Source: Yponomeuta sedellus (taxonomy: Eukaryota > Arthropoda > Insecta > Lepidoptera > Yponomeutidae). Taken from it: a stretch of DNA of 64,000 bases. Where the stretch lies: contig OW203724.1 in NCBI GenBank assembly GCA_934045075.1, positions 16,421,143 through 16,485,142 on the forward strand. Direction: 5' to 3'. The position numbers and the translations under genes are program-made. Below the pieces are notes generated by a model that saw only the letters and a list, made by a program, of their open reading frames with translations, searched no databases and was not told the DNA's origin. Shown here piece after piece: positions 63,085 to 64,000 of the stretch (position 1 is its first letter; the number at the start of each line of letters is the position of its first letter).

Positions 63085-63446
63085 GAAGCACTCGTGGCCT
63101 AGGCGAACCGAGTGATTGGAATCAATCACTTGAGTTAAGCAACAACAGGCGCGGTCAGGTGCAGGATGGGTGACCGTCCCGTGACTACCGCTAGTGCCGT
63201 TTTTCCGAGCGCTTCCGTGCTTCACAAGGCAAGTTAAGCCGTTGGTGCTGGCTGTTATGTAATGGCAGTCGTCAAGCCATGTCAGAGGCCTTATGGGCGG
63301 CTTGATAACTTCTGACAGTAAGGCCCGCCAATGTCTTACAATCCTCCTCCTACCCGGACTTGGCCCCCGGTGGAGTATGGCCTAACCTTCCTGCGATGCA
63401 GGAAGAGACCCCAGCAGTGGGGACATACAAGGGTTGATAACGAAAC
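63085..63446 (+). mobile_element. 5S-rRNA-derived SINE, most complete copy
   Basis: The head GAATCAATCACTTGAGTTAA, GCGCGGTCAGGTGCAGGATG and GGTGACCGTCCCGTGACTAC aligns with the 3' half of animal 5S rRNA, including its internal promoter. It continues into the body (TTATGGGCGGCTTGATAACT) and ends CATACAAGGGTTGATAACGA. About 360 bp. Confidence 0.88.
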
Positions 63447-63715
63447 GATCAGTGTAAATGAATATTAGTTTTACCACCGAACGTGCGATGGTGTAACTGG
63501 TACGGAACCCTCAGTGCGTGAGTCCGACTCGTAATTGGCCTTCTTTATTTATATTTACGCCCCAACGAGGTTTTTATTTTGTTAAGACTTTATTCGCAAC
63601 AAGTTACCTGCTCTTGCAGTGTTTGTATTTACTTATTAACAAACTAATAACTGGCGTGTAAGCACACAAGACTTTGAAAATTATGTATTTATGTACCTAT
63701 GTATTATTAATAGTA

Positions 63716-64000
63716 AGTAAGTAAGTGAGTGAGTGAGTGAGTGAGTGAGTGAGTGAGTGAGTGAGTGAGTGAGTGAGTGAGTGAGTGAGTGAGTGAGTGA
63801 GTGAGTGAGTGAGTGAGTGAGTGAGTGAGTGAGTGAGTGAGTGAGTGAGTGAGTGAGTGAGTGAGTGAGTGAGTGAGTGAGTGAGTGAGTGAGTGAGTGA
63901 GTGAGTGAGTGAGTGAGTGAGTGAGTGAGTGAGTGAGTGAGTGAGTGAGTGAGTGAGTGAGTGAGTGAGTGAGTGAGTGAGTGAGTGAGTGAGTGAGTGA
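63716..64000 (+). repeat. (GTGA)n microsatellite, at least 280 bp, reaching the window edge
   Basis: A short GTAA run (63714-63725) turns into pure GTGA/GAGT repeats that continue to base 64000. The true length is unknown. Confidence 0.97.

Noticed and set aside
63090..63200. Functional 5S rRNA gene
   Set aside because: Only part of 5S is present, with many changes, and it is fused to a dispersed SINE body.

Overview
The window is eukaryotic nuclear DNA from an insect, most likely a moth or butterfly. The signs are AT-rich sequence, small introns with GT-AG borders, one complete insect odorant receptor gene, tRNA-derived and 5S-rRNA-derived SINEs, non-LTR retrotransposon 3' ends, a BEL/Pao LTR element, many MITEs and long tetranucleotide arrays. 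Two genes can be assembled with good support, both on the minus strand. One or two further exon candidates are weak. The rest is a dense, nested repeat landscape.

1-14,458 (minus): a gene for a secreted, low-complexity Ser/Ala/Gly/Asn-rich protein. It starts at 14,458 with a signal-peptide exon, continues through two 81-bp acidic exons and then short exons of 39-54 bp, and enters a tandem array of about 45-bp microexons (1-3,608). Each intact microexon encodes a variant of NKNGMSQSGASSMAG. All internal exons are symmetric phase 1, so any can be added, lost or skipped without a frameshift. Five microexons plus introns form a 728-bp block present twice in tandem. One microexon subtype has lost its splice acceptor in every copy. 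The 3' end lies left of the window. I do not recognise the family; the layout recalls repetitive silk, sericin or cocoon proteins, which is inference.

3,609-14,300: introns of this gene, filled with SINEs, a Jockey-like LINE 3' end with target-site duplication, a foldback element with arms of about 217 bp (8,887-9,340) and a MITE.

14,780-18,250: SINEs and MITEs, including a MITE split by a SINE with clear target-site duplication.

18,264-22,834 (minus): a complete five-exon odorant receptor gene, 409 codons plus stop, with SINEs in introns 3 and 4.

23,190-25,840: a 5S-derived SINE, a hairpin, and an internally deleted BEL/Pao retrotransposon (203-bp LTRs, AATAT duplication) inserted in the centre of a palindrome.

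25,840-30,300: mostly unannotatable sequence with a (TTTG)n array.

30,309-41,758: two nearly identical copies of a 5.4-kb segment in direct orientation, separated by 583 bp.

41,759-64,000: SINEs, LINE fragments, hairpins, an 870-bp (AAAT)n array growing from a SINE tail, a weak terminal-exon candidate near 46.1-46.4 kb, and a (GTGA)n array that runs off the right edge.

No functional rRNA or tRNA gene, CRISPR array or bacterial-type operon was seen.
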